A stretch of DNA of 64,000 bases from Streptobacillus felis (GTDB lineage: Bacteria; Fusobacteriota; Fusobacteriia; Fusobacteriales; Leptotrichiaceae): NCBI RefSeq assembly GCF_001559775.1, contig NZ_LOHX01000287.1, positions 756-64,755 on the forward strand, written 5' to 3'. The notes under the pieces are model-generated. The model saw only the letters and a list, made by a program, of their open reading frames with translations. It had not been told where the DNA came from and searched no databases. This document shows, in pieces, positions 20,213 through 28,207 of the stretch. The number at the start of each line of letters is the position of its first letter. The first letter of the stretch is position 1. A program made the translations under genes and the position numbers.

Positions 20213-21061
20213 ATGAATGTTTTGATGTATTTTATGAATGAGTATTCTAATTTTTCTTTTGATGATCATATATTTATAGCTGGTGGGAATTCTAGGGGTA
20301 AAACATTGATGTATAATTTTATTCTTTCTGGATTAGAAGGTAAAGAAAAAGAAAATTTTTTAATAGATGGTTCTCAGGTTAAAAAAAATCAATATGTATT
20401 TTTAGGTATTTCAAGGGATAATACGTTAGATGATGAAATAAAATTAACATCTAAAACATATTTGATGTCTAGACTTGAAACATTTAGAGAATATGTAGAT
20501 TCATCTAAATTGAGAGAAACAGTACAAGAATATTTTAAATCAATAGAAGATTTGATTAAAGAGGAAATATTAACTTTAGATAACTTTAATTTATATTTTG
20601 ATTTTGAAAAAGTTAATAATAGCATTTTTAAAGCTATAGAGTATAAATTAGGTGAAAATGAATTTTCAATGTTATCAACAAGTGAGAAAATGGATTTACA
20701 GATTGAAATGTATATTAATAGATTAGTAAATGTTAATGATAATACTTTCTTGATTATTGATGATTTTGACACAATATATACTAGAGAAAGATTTTATGAA
20801 AAATTATCTTGGATATTTTCTAAAATTTCTTCTGTTAATACAAAATGTATTTTTTTTGTAAAAGATGAAAATCTAGTATATGAACTAGTAAATAAAGGGG
20901 ATAAAGTAATGTTTATTGAGAAATTTAAATTGGTTAATTTACCTAATTATACTAACTATATTGATGAAATATATCTTTATTCAGAAGAAGAAATAGAAAG
21001 AAAAGTAAATGAAATAAAAAAAGAAAAAGAATTTGATATAATTAGAAAATTATTGAAATAA
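20213..21061 (+). CDS. P-loop protein, candidate Csn2-like adaptation factor
   Basis: A 282-residue soluble protein behind a strong GGAGG. It has a Walker A-like GGNSRGKT (residues 24-31) and a hydrophobic strand ending in acids, TFLIIDDFD (178-186), followed by a strand KCIFFVKDE. The layout (short N-terminal strands, P-loop, long helical insertion 85-175, then strand-Asp-Asp-helix-strand, and a Lys/Glu-rich C-terminal helix) resembles Csn2, the DNA-end-binding ring protein of type II-A spacer acquisition. Two differences stand out: classical Csn2 has a degenerate P-loop and is encoded between cas2 and the array, whereas this gene lies beyond the array. Its stop codon overlaps the U-tract of the convergent tracrRNA. 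Family assignment is by fold pattern only. Confidence 0.6.
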   Translation: MNVLMYFMNEYSNFSFDDHIFIAGGNSRGKTLMYNFILSGLEGKEKENFLIDGSQVKKNQYVFLGISRDNTLDDEIKLTSKTYLMSRLETFREYVDSSKLRETVQEYFKSIEDLIKEEILTLDNFNLYFDFEKVNNSIFKAIEYKLGENEFSMLSTSEKMDLQIEMYINRLVNVNDNTFLIIDDFDTIYTRERFYEKLSWIFSKISSVNTKCIFFVKDENLVYELVNKGDKVMFIEKFKLVNLPNYTNYIDEIYLYSEEEIERKVNEIKKEKEFDIIRKLLK

Positions 21062-21150
21062 AAAAAGCTGCTTAAGGCAGCCAATCTTACGATTTTGCAT
21101 CTTAACACAGAATCTTAAGTAAACTTGAATAATGTGAATTTTTGTTTACA
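21060..21150 (-). ncRNA. tracrRNA
   Basis: Read on the minus strand, bases 21138-21117 (ATTCACATTATTCAAGTTTA followed by CT) pair with the 3' part of the repeat over 22 bp with one G-U. Then come a short AAGA/TCTT helix, an internal bulge and a 7-bp lower stem (CTGTGTT with GATACAG), i.e. the lower stem-bulge-upper stem layout of crRNA:tracrRNA duplexes. The tail has a small AATC-GTAA-GATT hairpin and a terminator GCTGC-CTTAA-GCAGC plus 7 U. RNase III would cut the duplex and Cas9 would bind it. The transcript is about 90 nt, convergent with the Csn2-like gene. Confidence 0.93.
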
Positions 21151-21155
21151 TTGAT

Positions 21156-21183
21156 ATTGTACCTCGAAAATTTAAAAAGTCAA
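21156..21183 (-). promoter_or_regulatory. tracrRNA promoter
   Basis: On the minus strand: TTGACT (21183-21178), 16-base spacer, TACAAT (21161-21156), placing the start near 21149, just before the anti-repeat. Its boxes and spacer length recur exactly 120 bases away (21276-21303). Confidence 0.85.
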
Positions 21184-21190
21184 TAGTTAA

Positions 21191-21270
21191 ATAAAAAAAA
21201 TACTCGCGAGGGGGGTGCGAGTATTATAGAGGCCACCCTACCGGGTGAGTGAATCAATCCTTGTTGATTC
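21191..21270 (-). ncRNA. Small structured RNA with a tracrRNA-like promoter, unknown function
   Basis: A minus-strand unit of about 80 nt in three perfect hairpins: GAATCAA-CAAGGA-TTGATTC (21270-21251), CACCC-GGTA-GGGTG (21247-21234), and a terminator AATACTCGC-ACCCCCCTC-GCGAGTATT with 8 U (21225-21191). The promoter upstream has the same TTGACT/TACAAT boxes and 16-base spacing as the tracrRNA promoter. The C-rich 9-base loop of the terminator could pair with Shine-Dalgarno sequences, as C-rich loops of known sRNAs do. It does not match 6S, SRP, tmRNA, RNase P or a riboswitch that I recognise. Confidence 0.75.
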
Positions 21271-21275
21271 AATAT

Positions 21276-21303
21276 ATTGTACCTTGATTTTATGAAAAGT
21301 CAA
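21276..21303 (-). promoter_or_regulatory. Promoter of the small RNA beside tracrRNA
   Basis: On the minus strand: TTGACT (21303-21298), 16-base spacer, TACAAT (21281-21276). The GGTACAAT context is identical to that of the tracrRNA promoter. Confidence 0.82.
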
Positions 21304-21330
21304 TAGGTAAATTGAAAAAAATCTTTTTTA

Positions 21331-21359
21331 TTGAATAAAATTATTAAAAATAGTATAAT
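21331..21359 (+). promoter_or_regulatory. Promoter of proS
   Basis: TTGAAT (21331-21336), 17-base spacer, TATAAT (21354-21359), about 34 bases before the proS ATG and back to back with the small-RNA promoter. Confidence 0.8.
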
Positions 21360-21392
21360 GTGTTGTAAAAAAGTAATTTGAAAGGAGAAATT

Positions 21393-23114
21393 ATGAGATT
21401 TTCAAAATCTTTTATAAAAACATATAAAGAAGTGCCAAAAGAGGCAGAAACAATATCACATCAATTAATGCTTAGAGCATCTATGATAAGACAATTAACA
21501 AGAGGAGTATATACATATTTACCTTTAGGGCTTAAAGTTTTAAAGAAAATAGAAAATATTGTTAGAGAAGAATTAAATAGAATAGATGCACAAGAAATAC
21601 TAATGCCAGTATTACAACCAGCTGATTTATGGCAAGAATCTGGAAGATGGTTCTCATATGGTGCAGAATTAATGAGATTACATGATAGAAATAATAGAGA
21701 TTTTGTATTAGGACCAACACATGAGGAAGTAATAGTTGACCTATTTAGAAATACAGTTACATCATATAAAGATCTTCCATTAAATATATATCAAATTCAA
21801 ACTAAATTTAGAGATGAAAGAAGACCTAGATTCGGATTAATGCGTGGAAGAGAATTCATAATGAAGGATGCATATAGTTTTCACTTAACACAAGAATGTT
21901 TAGATAAAGAATACAATAATGTTAAAGAAGCTTATTGTAGAATATTTGAACGTTGTGGATTAGACTTTAGAGCAGTTGATGCTGATACTGGAAGTATAGG
22001 TGGATCAGAAAGTCATGAATTTATGGTTCTTGCTTCAAGTGGAGAAGATGATATACTTTATTCAGATAAATCAGATTATGCAGCTAATGTTGAAAAAGCA
22101 GTTTCAGTTTTAGACTTTGTTATGGATGAATCAACAGAGCTTGAAAAAGAATTAGTTGCAACTCCTGATATGAAAACTATAGAAGAAGTTTCAAGTTTCT
22201 TAAATGTAGATCCTTCAAAAACTATTAAATCAGTTCTATTAAAAGAAGAACAAGAAGATAAATCTTTTGTATATTATGTTGCTGTAATTAGAGGAGATTT
22301 AGAAATTAATGATGTAAAAGTAAAAAACATTTTTGGAGCTAAAATAGATCTTGAAATGATGACAGATAAAGACTTAGAAAAATTAGGATTTGTTGGTGGA
22401 TATTTCTCGCCGTTAAAAGATATACCTTGTTTAGGAAAAGTTAAAGTAGTTATAGATGAGTCAGTTAAATATATGAAAAATTTTGTAGGTGGAGCAAATA
22501 TTGAAGGACATCACTACAAAAATATGAATTTATCAGATATACATTTTGATTTATCTGGAGATATTAGAAAAGCACAAAAAGGAGATAAAGCTCTTGATGG
22601 TGGAACTTTAGATATAGCTAGAGGAATAGAGGTAGGGCATATATTTAAATTAGGTAAAAAATATTCTACAGCTATGAATACTAAAGTGTTAAATGATAAG
22701 GGAGTTGCAGAAACTGTAATTATGGGATGCTATGGAATAGGTATATCAAGAGTTGCAGCTGCAGCTATAGAACAAAACTTTGATGATTTTGGAATTATAT
22801 GGCCTAAATCAATAGCTCCATATTTAGTAGACCTAATTTTACTTAATACTAAAGATGAAGTTGCTAAAGAAGTTTCAGAAAAAATATATGCTGATATGGT
22901 AGCTAATAATATAGATGTAATATATGATGATAGAAATGAAAAAGCTGGATTTAAATTTAAAGATGCAGACTTAATAGGAATTCCTTTAAAGATAATAGTT
23001 GGAAAAGGTGCTGCAGATGGATTAGTTGAAGTTAAACATAGAGATGGAAGCTATTCTGGAGAAATTAAAATAGAAGATGTAATAACATATATTAAAGAAT
23101 TTGAAAAAAATTAA
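21393..23114 (+). CDS. proS: Prolyl-tRNA synthetase
   Basis: A 573-residue bacterial-type ProRS: class II core with motif 2 (FRDERRPRFGLMRGREFIMKD at about 140-160), an inserted editing domain (about 225-390) that clears Ala-tRNA-Pro, motif 3 (GCYGIGISRVAAAAIEQ) near 445, and a C-terminal anticodon-binding domain. The ATG at 21393 follows AAAGGAG; an in-frame codon at 21378 lies upstream of that site. It has its own promoter and a terminator directly after the stop. Confidence 0.97.
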   Translation: MRFSKSFIKTYKEVPKEAETISHQLMLRASMIRQLTRGVYTYLPLGLKVLKKIENIVREELNRIDAQEILMPVLQPADLWQESGRWFSYGAELMRLHDRNNRDFVLGPTHEEVIVDLFRNTVTSYKDLPLNIYQIQTKFRDERRPRFGLMRGREFIMKDAYSFHLTQECLDKEYNNVKEAYCRIFERCGLDFRAVDADTGSIGGSESHEFMVLASSGEDDILYSDKSDYAANVEKAVSVLDFVMDESTELEKELVATPDMKTIEEVSSFLNVDPSKTIKSVLLKEEQEDKSFVYYVAVIRGDLEINDVKVKNIFGAKIDLEMMTDKDLEKLGFVGGYFSPLKDIPCLGKVKVVIDESVKYMKNFVGGANIEGHHYKNMNLSDIHFDLSGDIRKAQKGDKALDGGTLDIARGIEVGHIFKLGKKYSTAMNTKVLNDKGVAETVIMGCYGIGISRVAAAAIEQNFDDFGIIWPKSIAPYLVDLILLNTKDEVAKEVSEKIYADMVANNIDVIYDDRNEKAGFKFKDADLIGIPLKIIVGKGAADGLVEVKHRDGSYSGEIKIEDVITYIKEFEKN

Positions 23115-23117
23115 TTT

Positions 23118-23142
23118 AGGTGTCATTTTGGCACCTTTTTTT
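23118..23142 (+). terminator. Terminator of proS
   Basis: AGGTGTC-ATTTT-GGCACCT (7 bp with one G-U) followed by a T-run, starting 4 bases after the proS stop. Confidence 0.85.
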
Positions 23143-23154
23143 GAAGGGAGAAAA

Positions 23155-24153
23155 GTGAATAAAAAATTTAGAAGACTAATATTATTAATCATTTTAATAA
23201 TGAGTATATTTGTATATTTTGAAGCAAAAAAAGAAGAAAATTTTAAAGAAGTTATATATTCTAAACCTAAAAAATTTTCTATAGATAAAATTGACGTAGA
23301 TTTATCATTAGAAGTGCCTAAAAATGAAATATGTGAAAATGTAGAAAAATGTGCACTTTTAGGAGATTTATACTTAGATGAATACTATTTTGACTTTGGG
23401 GAAGAAGAATTTGAAGAATTTGAAACTGAGAGTGATAAAATAGGTGATATGGATGCTAGAAAAGTTTTAGGACTAGTTGAAGTTAAAGATGATAAATTAG
23501 ATAAAATAGATTTTAAAATGAAAGCAAATCAAGAAAAAAACTTTAGAGAAATATTTAATATATTTGTTAAAATGACACCTAAAAAATGGAGAGAAGATAT
23601 TACTTTGGTTGAAGCTTATTCTAATAGTTTTTCAGCAGCATATGTAAGCACTACAGAAGATAGTTTAGAAGAACAAATGCTTGGTATAAATGTTGATGAT
23701 GTAAATGATAGTAAAGATGGTATTATTAGTGTCCTTATACATGAACTAGGCCATGTATTTTCCTTAAATAAATCTCAGTATAAAATACTTGATTGTGAAG
23801 AAGTAGAATTTGGGAATGAATTAGAATGTTTTCTTGATGATTCATATTTAAATAAATTCTATAAAACTTTTTACTTAAACGTTTCTAGAGATTGGAGAGA
23901 AAATAGTAATAAATCTGAAATTGATTTTCAAAAATTTTATGAAATAAATAAGGATAATTTTGTTTCATCATATGCAGTAAATAATATATATGAAGATTTT
24001 TCTGATAGTTTTATGTTCTTTGTTCTTAATCAATTTCCAGAAGAAGGTAAAGCATATGAGGAAAAAATTAAATTTTTCTATAATTATCCAGAACTTGTGC
24101 TTTTACGTGCACAACTACTTAAAAATATTGTTGATAATGATTTACATAAATAA
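23155..24153 (+). CDS. Membrane-anchored zinc metallopeptidase, putative
   Basis: A 332-residue protein with an N-terminal membrane anchor (about residues 5-20, LILLIILIMSIFVYF) after basic residues, then an acidic extracytoplasmic domain. The zinc-peptidase signature HELGH is at about residue 197 (VLIHELGHVFSL). Further on, YEDFSDSF offers a Glu about 80 residues later that could be the third zinc ligand. The GTG at 23155 is chosen because GAAGGGAG precedes it; an earlier ATG at 23101 would place the proS terminator inside the coding region. Family and substrate are not recognised. A secreted or envelope-facing protease role is inferred. Confidence 0.7.
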   Translation: MNKKFRRLILLIILIMSIFVYFEAKKEENFKEVIYSKPKKFSIDKIDVDLSLEVPKNEICENVEKCALLGDLYLDEYYFDFGEEEFEEFETESDKIGDMDARKVLGLVEVKDDKLDKIDFKMKANQEKNFREIFNIFVKMTPKKWREDITLVEAYSNSFSAAYVSTTEDSLEEQMLGINVDDVNDSKDGIISVLIHELGHVFSLNKSQYKILDCEEVEFGNELECFLDDSYLNKFYKTFYLNVSRDWRENSNKSEIDFQKFYEINKDNFVSSYAVNNIYEDFSDSFMFFVLNQFPEEGKAYEEKIKFFYNYPELVLLRAQLLKNIVDNDLHK

Positions 24154-24159
24154 ATTACC

Positions 24160-24188
24160 TTTAAATTTAGGAGATTTTTTGATATAAT
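24160..24188 (+). promoter_or_regulatory. Candidate promoter of azlCD
   Basis: TTTAAA (24160-24165), 17-base spacer, TATAAT (24183-24188). The -10 is perfect, the -35 weak; 36 bases upstream of the azlC ATG. Confidence 0.55.
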
Positions 24189-24223
24189 ATGTGTATAAAT
24201 GGATAATTATTTGGAGTAAAATT

Positions 24224-24940
24224 ATGGACTTAATTAAAAAATTTAATAAACAAGAATTTATTGAAGGATTGAAAGCGGCAAAAGGTATTGCTATAGCTTT
24301 CATACCTTTTGGTTTTGCCCTTGGTTTAATAGCAAATAGCTATAATGTAAATGCAGTAATATCATCAGCCATGACTTTTATAATCTATTCTGGAGCTTCA
24401 CAAGTTCTTTTGTATAAGATATTTGAAAGTTCTAATTTTGATATTTTTTCTGCAGTATTTGCAGCGGCTATGTTAAATTTTAGATATGTATTAATAAATA
24501 TACCTATGTACAAGGCATTAAATGGTTATGATAGAAAATCAAAATCTTTAGTTGGTGTAATGTTTACTGATGAAACTGTAGCCTTTTTAGCTCTTAAAAA
24601 AAATAAAAGTCTGTCTTTTGCTTTTGGGGTTAATTTACTAGGTTATTTAAGTTTTTCATTAAGTTCAGTTTTTGGAGTACTTTTAGGAAACTATGTACCA
24701 CTTATTATAATTAACTCTATGAAATTTGTACTTTATGGAACATTCTTGTCTTTATTAATATCAAGTTTAATAATGGATATTAAAAACTTAAAGATAGTAT
24801 TGATTGCTTTAGGTTTAAAATTAATATTTATGTTTATATATCCATTTAATCTTATTCCACAAAGTTTACAAATAGTGTTAATATTAACACTTACTAGTTT
24901 AATATATGCAATAATATCAGTAAGGAGGGACGTAAAATGA
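24224..24940 (+). CDS. azlC: AzlC-type branched-chain amino acid exporter, large subunit
   Basis: A 238-residue inner-membrane protein with about six or seven hydrophobic segments. It starts with the family-typical EFIEGLKAAKGIAIAFIPFGFALG and contains the SGASQVLLYK and AAMLNFRYVL motifs. AzlC works with AzlD to export branched-chain amino acids or analogues. The ATG at 24224 follows TTGGAG; a longer in-frame reading from 24191 overlaps the promoter. Its stop overlaps the azlD start (ATGA). Confidence 0.9.
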   Translation: MDLIKKFNKQEFIEGLKAAKGIAIAFIPFGFALGLIANSYNVNAVISSAMTFIIYSGASQVLLYKIFESSNFDIFSAVFAAAMLNFRYVLINIPMYKALNGYDRKSKSLVGVMFTDETVAFLALKKNKSLSFAFGVNLLGYLSFSLSSVFGVLLGNYVPLIIINSMKFVLYGTFLSLLISSLIMDIKNLKIVLIALGLKLIFMFIYPFNLIPQSLQIVLILTLTSLIYAIISVRRDVK

Positions 24941-25257
24941 AAATGTGGTTAGTAGTTATACTTGCTGGTATCGTTACTCAACTTTTTAGAATTTCTGGAG
25001 AATATATACCTATACCTAGAAATAAGTTTATGGATAGATTTTTAGAGGCTATCCCTATTTCTGTATTAGTTATATTATTTTTTCCAGATATTTTTGTTTC
25101 TATAGGTATGAAAATGCATGAAATAGCAATAGCAATTTTTGCGTCTATCTTAATAGTTATTATGACTATAAAAAATGTTGATTTAGGTAAAATTATGATG
25201 ATAACAGTATTTACTGTAGTCATACTTAATTTAATACTAACCAAAATATTTGCTTAG
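24937..25257 (+). CDS. azlD: AzlD-type branched-chain amino acid exporter, small subunit
   Basis: A 106-residue protein with four hydrophobic segments, the small partner of AzlC. It overlaps azlC by 4 bases, the usual coupling for this pair. The sequence FRISGEYIPIPRNKFMDRFLEAIP matches the conserved first-loop pattern of AzlD. Its stop overlaps the ribosome binding site of prfB, so prfB is probably in the same transcript. Confidence 0.85.
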   Translation: MKMWLVVILAGIVTQLFRISGEYIPIPRNKFMDRFLEAIPISVLVILFFPDIFVSIGMKMHEIAIAIFASILIVIMTIKNVDLGKIMMITVFTVVILNLILTKIFA

Positions 25258-25265
25258 GAGAGTGT

Positions 25266-26355
25266 ATGGAAGAATACGAATTAAAAAAAATTATAGAGGA
25301 AAAGAATAGTGATTTTAATGATATAAAGGAGCATCTTTGACTTAGATAAATTAAAACAAGAATTAGAAGAAAAAGAAAAACTTACTCTAGAGGAAGGATT
25401 CTATAAAGATCAAAATAAATCACAAGTAGTACTAAAAGATATTTCTTTTCTTAAAGAAAGAATTGGAGATATTACTAAATTAATTACTTTAAATGATAAT
25501 GTTCAAATATTATTAGAGTTCTACAAACAAGAAGAAATTAGTTTAGAAGAATTAGAAGTAGAAACTAAGGAATTTGTTGAAGAGCTTGATAAATTTAAAG
25601 TAAAATTATTGTTAAATGGTAAATATGACAAAAATTCAGCTATACTTACTATAAATGCAGGAGCTGGTGGTACAGAAAGTTGTGATTGGGTATCTATGCT
25701 TTATAGAATGTACGATAGATGGGCTATGCAAAATAATTTTAAAATTGAAGTATTAGATATTTTACCTGGTGATGAAGCTGGTATTAAAAGTGTTACCCTT
25801 TCTATTAAAGGTGATTATGCATATGGATATTTAGATTGTGAAAAGGGAGTTCATAGATTAGTTAGAATTTCACCTTTTGACTCTAATGCAAGACGTCATA
25901 CTTCATTTGCTGCAGTTAATGTAACTCCTGAAATAGAAGATGATGTTGAGGTTAATCTAAAAAAAGAAGATTTAAAAATAGATACATATAGGGCAAGTGG
26001 TGCTGGAGGTCAACATGTTAATACTACAGATTCAGCAGTTAGAATTACTCATTTACCCACAGGAATAGTAGTTACTTGTCAAAATGAAAGATCACAGAAC
26101 AAAAATTTAAATTCAGCTATGAAGGTATTAAGAGCAAAACTATTTGAAATAGAAATGAAAAATAGAGAAAATGAATTAAAAGATTTAAAAGGTACTGAAT
26201 CTAAAATTGAATGGGGTTCACAAATTAGATCTTATGTATTCCAACCATATAAATTAGTTAAAGATCATAGAACTAATTATGAAGAAGGTAATGTTGATAA
26301 GGTTATGGATGGAGACATTAATGCATTTATAGATGAATACTTAAAGATAAGGTAG
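25266..26355 (+). CDS. prfB: Peptide chain release factor 2, with programmed +1 frameshift
   Basis: RF2 terminates translation at UGA and UAA. Translation starts at the ATG at 25266 (after AGGAG), runs 24 codons and meets TGA at 25338-25340 in the context CTT-TGA-C, preceded by an internal Shine-Dalgarno AAGGAG. A +1 shift there continues as Asp-Leu-Asp to the stop at 26355, giving about 362 residues, normal for RF2. The GGQ loop (GAGGQHVN) is intact. The shift makes RF2 synthesis self-limiting: when RF2 is scarce, the UGA is bypassed. It is followed by hpt 11 bases later. Confidence 0.96.
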
Positions 26356-26366
26356 GTTGAAAGGAA

Positions 26367-26903
26367 ATGAAATACAAGGTAGAAGTTGCAATTAAGGAAG
26401 ATGAAATTGCAAAAAGAGTAAAAGAAATTGCTGATGAAATTACTAAAATGTATGAAAATCAAAGTTTACTTTTAGTTGGTTTACTAAGAGGTTCAGCAAT
26501 GTTCTTGGCAGATATTGCTAGAAAAATTGACTATAACAAAGTTGACTTAACTATTGATTTTATGGATGTTTCAAGTTATGGAAATTCTATGGAAAGTTCA
26601 AGAGAAGTAAGAATTTTAAAAGATCTTGAAGAAGATGTTAATGGAAGACATATATTGATTATAGAAGATATAGTTGATACTGGAAGAACTTTAAGTGAGG
26701 TAAAAAAAATACTTTTAACAAGAAATCCTGAAACTTTAAGAATTTGTACTTTACTTGATAAACCTGAAAGAAGAGAAGTAGAAATTGATGTAGATTATAT
26801 AGGATTTAAAATACCAGATTTCTTTGTAGTAGGTTATGGTATAGATTATGCACAAAAACATAGAACACTTCCATTTGTTGGAAAAGTTGTAGAAATAAAA
26901 TAG
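26367..26903 (+). CDS. hpt: Hypoxanthine phosphoribosyltransferase
   Basis: A 178-residue purine salvage enzyme that makes IMP (and GMP) from hypoxanthine (guanine) and PRPP. The PRPP-binding loop is ILIIEDIVDTGRTL (about 93-106). The N-terminal LLVGLLRGSAMF and the C-terminal purine-site region (VGYGIDYAQKHRTLPFVG) match the family. It precedes purA and purB, which take IMP to AMP, so the three genes form a salvage-to-AMP unit. Confidence 0.94.
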   Translation: MKYKVEVAIKEDEIAKRVKEIADEITKMYENQSLLLVGLLRGSAMFLADIARKIDYNKVDLTIDFMDVSSYGNSMESSREVRILKDLEEDVNGRHILIIEDIVDTGRTLSEVKKILLTRNPETLRICTLLDKPERREVEIDVDYIGFKIPDFFVVGYGIDYAQKHRTLPFVGKVVEIK

Positions 26904-26920
26904 GAGAGAAGGTAGAAAAT

Positions 26921-28207
26921 ATGAAAAAATATAATACTTATGTTGTAGTAGGAACACAATGGGGAGATGAAGGTAAAGGAAAAATTATAGATGTATTATC
27001 TCCAGATGCAGATTATGTAGTTAGATATCAAGGTGGAAATAATGCAGGTCATACTGTAATAGTAGGAGAAGATAAGTTCATATTACATTTATTACCATCA
27101 GGTGTAATTAATAATAAAGGTAAATGTATTATAGGTTCAGGAGTAGTAGTTGACATAGATGTATTATTAGATGAAATTTCTAAACTTGAGTCTAGGGGTA
27201 AGGATTTAAGTAACCTATATGTAGATGAAAGAACACATGTTATTATGCCATATCATATTTCTATTGATAAAGCTAAAGAAGAGGCACTTGGAGAAAATAA
27301 AATAGGGACTACTCAAAGAGGAATAGGTCCTTGCTATAATGATAAAATTTCAAGAAATGGAATTAGAATGGGAGATTTATTAGACTTTGATAGATTCAAA
27401 GATAAATTAGAATGGAATATTAAAGAAAAAAATGATATTTTAGAAAAATATGGATATCCAACATTCTCTTTTGAAGAATTATTAGAAAAATATAAAGTTT
27501 TAGCTGAAAAAATGAAAGATAGAATAATAGATTCAGTATTTGAAATTAACCAAGCTGTTGTGGAAGGTAAAAAAGTTCTATTTGAAGGAGCTCAAGCATT
27601 AATGTTAGATATAGATTATGGAACTTATCCATATGTTACAACATCATCTCCTACAGCTGGAGGAGCTTGTGTTGGAAGTGGAGTTTCACCTAATAAAATA
27701 AATAGAGTATTAGGAGTAATGAAAGCATATACAACTCGTGTTGGTGAAGGACCTTTCCCTACAGAATTAAATAATGAAATTGGTGAAAATTTAAGAGCTG
27801 TAGGACATGAATTTGGAGCTACAACAGGTAGACCAAGAAGATGTGGATGGTTAGATTTAGTTGTTGGTAAATATGCAACATTAATTAATGGATTAACAGA
27901 TATAGTATTAACAAAATTAGATGTATTAACAGGGCTTGAAACTATCAAAGTAGCTATAGCTTATGATATTAATGGTAAGATACATCAAACTTATTCTGCT
28001 AACTTAAGAAAATCACAAGAAATAGAGATAATATATAAAGAATTCCCAGGATGGACAGAAGATATATCTAAAATTAAAAATTATGAAGAATTACCTGAAA
28101 ACTGTAAGAGATATGTTGAATTTATTGAAGGTTATTTAGAAACTCCAGTAAGTTTAATTTCAGTAGGACCAAGTAGAGAACAAAATATTTATAGAGGTGA
28201 ATTTTAA
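26921..28207 (+). CDS. purA: Adenylosuccinate synthetase
   Basis: A 428-residue GTP-dependent enzyme that joins IMP and aspartate, the first step from IMP to AMP. The N-terminal P-loop GTQWGDEGKGKI and the NNAGHTV motif are present (catalytic Asp in GDEGKG and His in AGHT), as are GTTQRGIGP and the C-terminal base-contacting VGPSREQ. It overlaps purB by one base (TAATG). Confidence 0.97.
   Translation: MKKYNTYVVVGTQWGDEGKGKIIDVLSPDADYVVRYQGGNNAGHTVIVGEDKFILHLLPSGVINNKGKCIIGSGVVVDIDVLLDEISKLESRGKDLSNLYVDERTHVIMPYHISIDKAKEEALGENKIGTTQRGIGPCYNDKISRNGIRMGDLLDFDRFKDKLEWNIKEKNDILEKYGYPTFSFEELLEKYKVLAEKMKDRIIDSVFEINQAVVEGKKVLFEGAQALMLDIDYGTYPYVTTSSPTAGGACVGSGVSPNKINRVLGVMKAYTTRVGEGPFPTELNNEIGENLRAVGHEFGATTGRPRRCGWLDLVVGKYATLINGLTDIVLTKLDVLTGLETIKVAIAYDINGKIHQTYSANLRKSQEIEIIYKEFPGWTEDISKIKNYEELPENCKRYVEFIEGYLETPVSLISVGPSREQNIYRGEF

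Noticed and set aside
21193-21270. T-box-like AGGGTGG on the minus strand near a terminator
   Set aside because: The full T-box core and specifier loop are absent, and the RNA reads away from proS into tracrRNA, so there is no synthetase gene for it to control.
25609-26355. prfB as a gene of 248 codons starting at 25609
   Set aside because: The frame extends upstream through a standard programmed frameshift to the ATG at 25266; the short version would lack an essential N-terminal domain.
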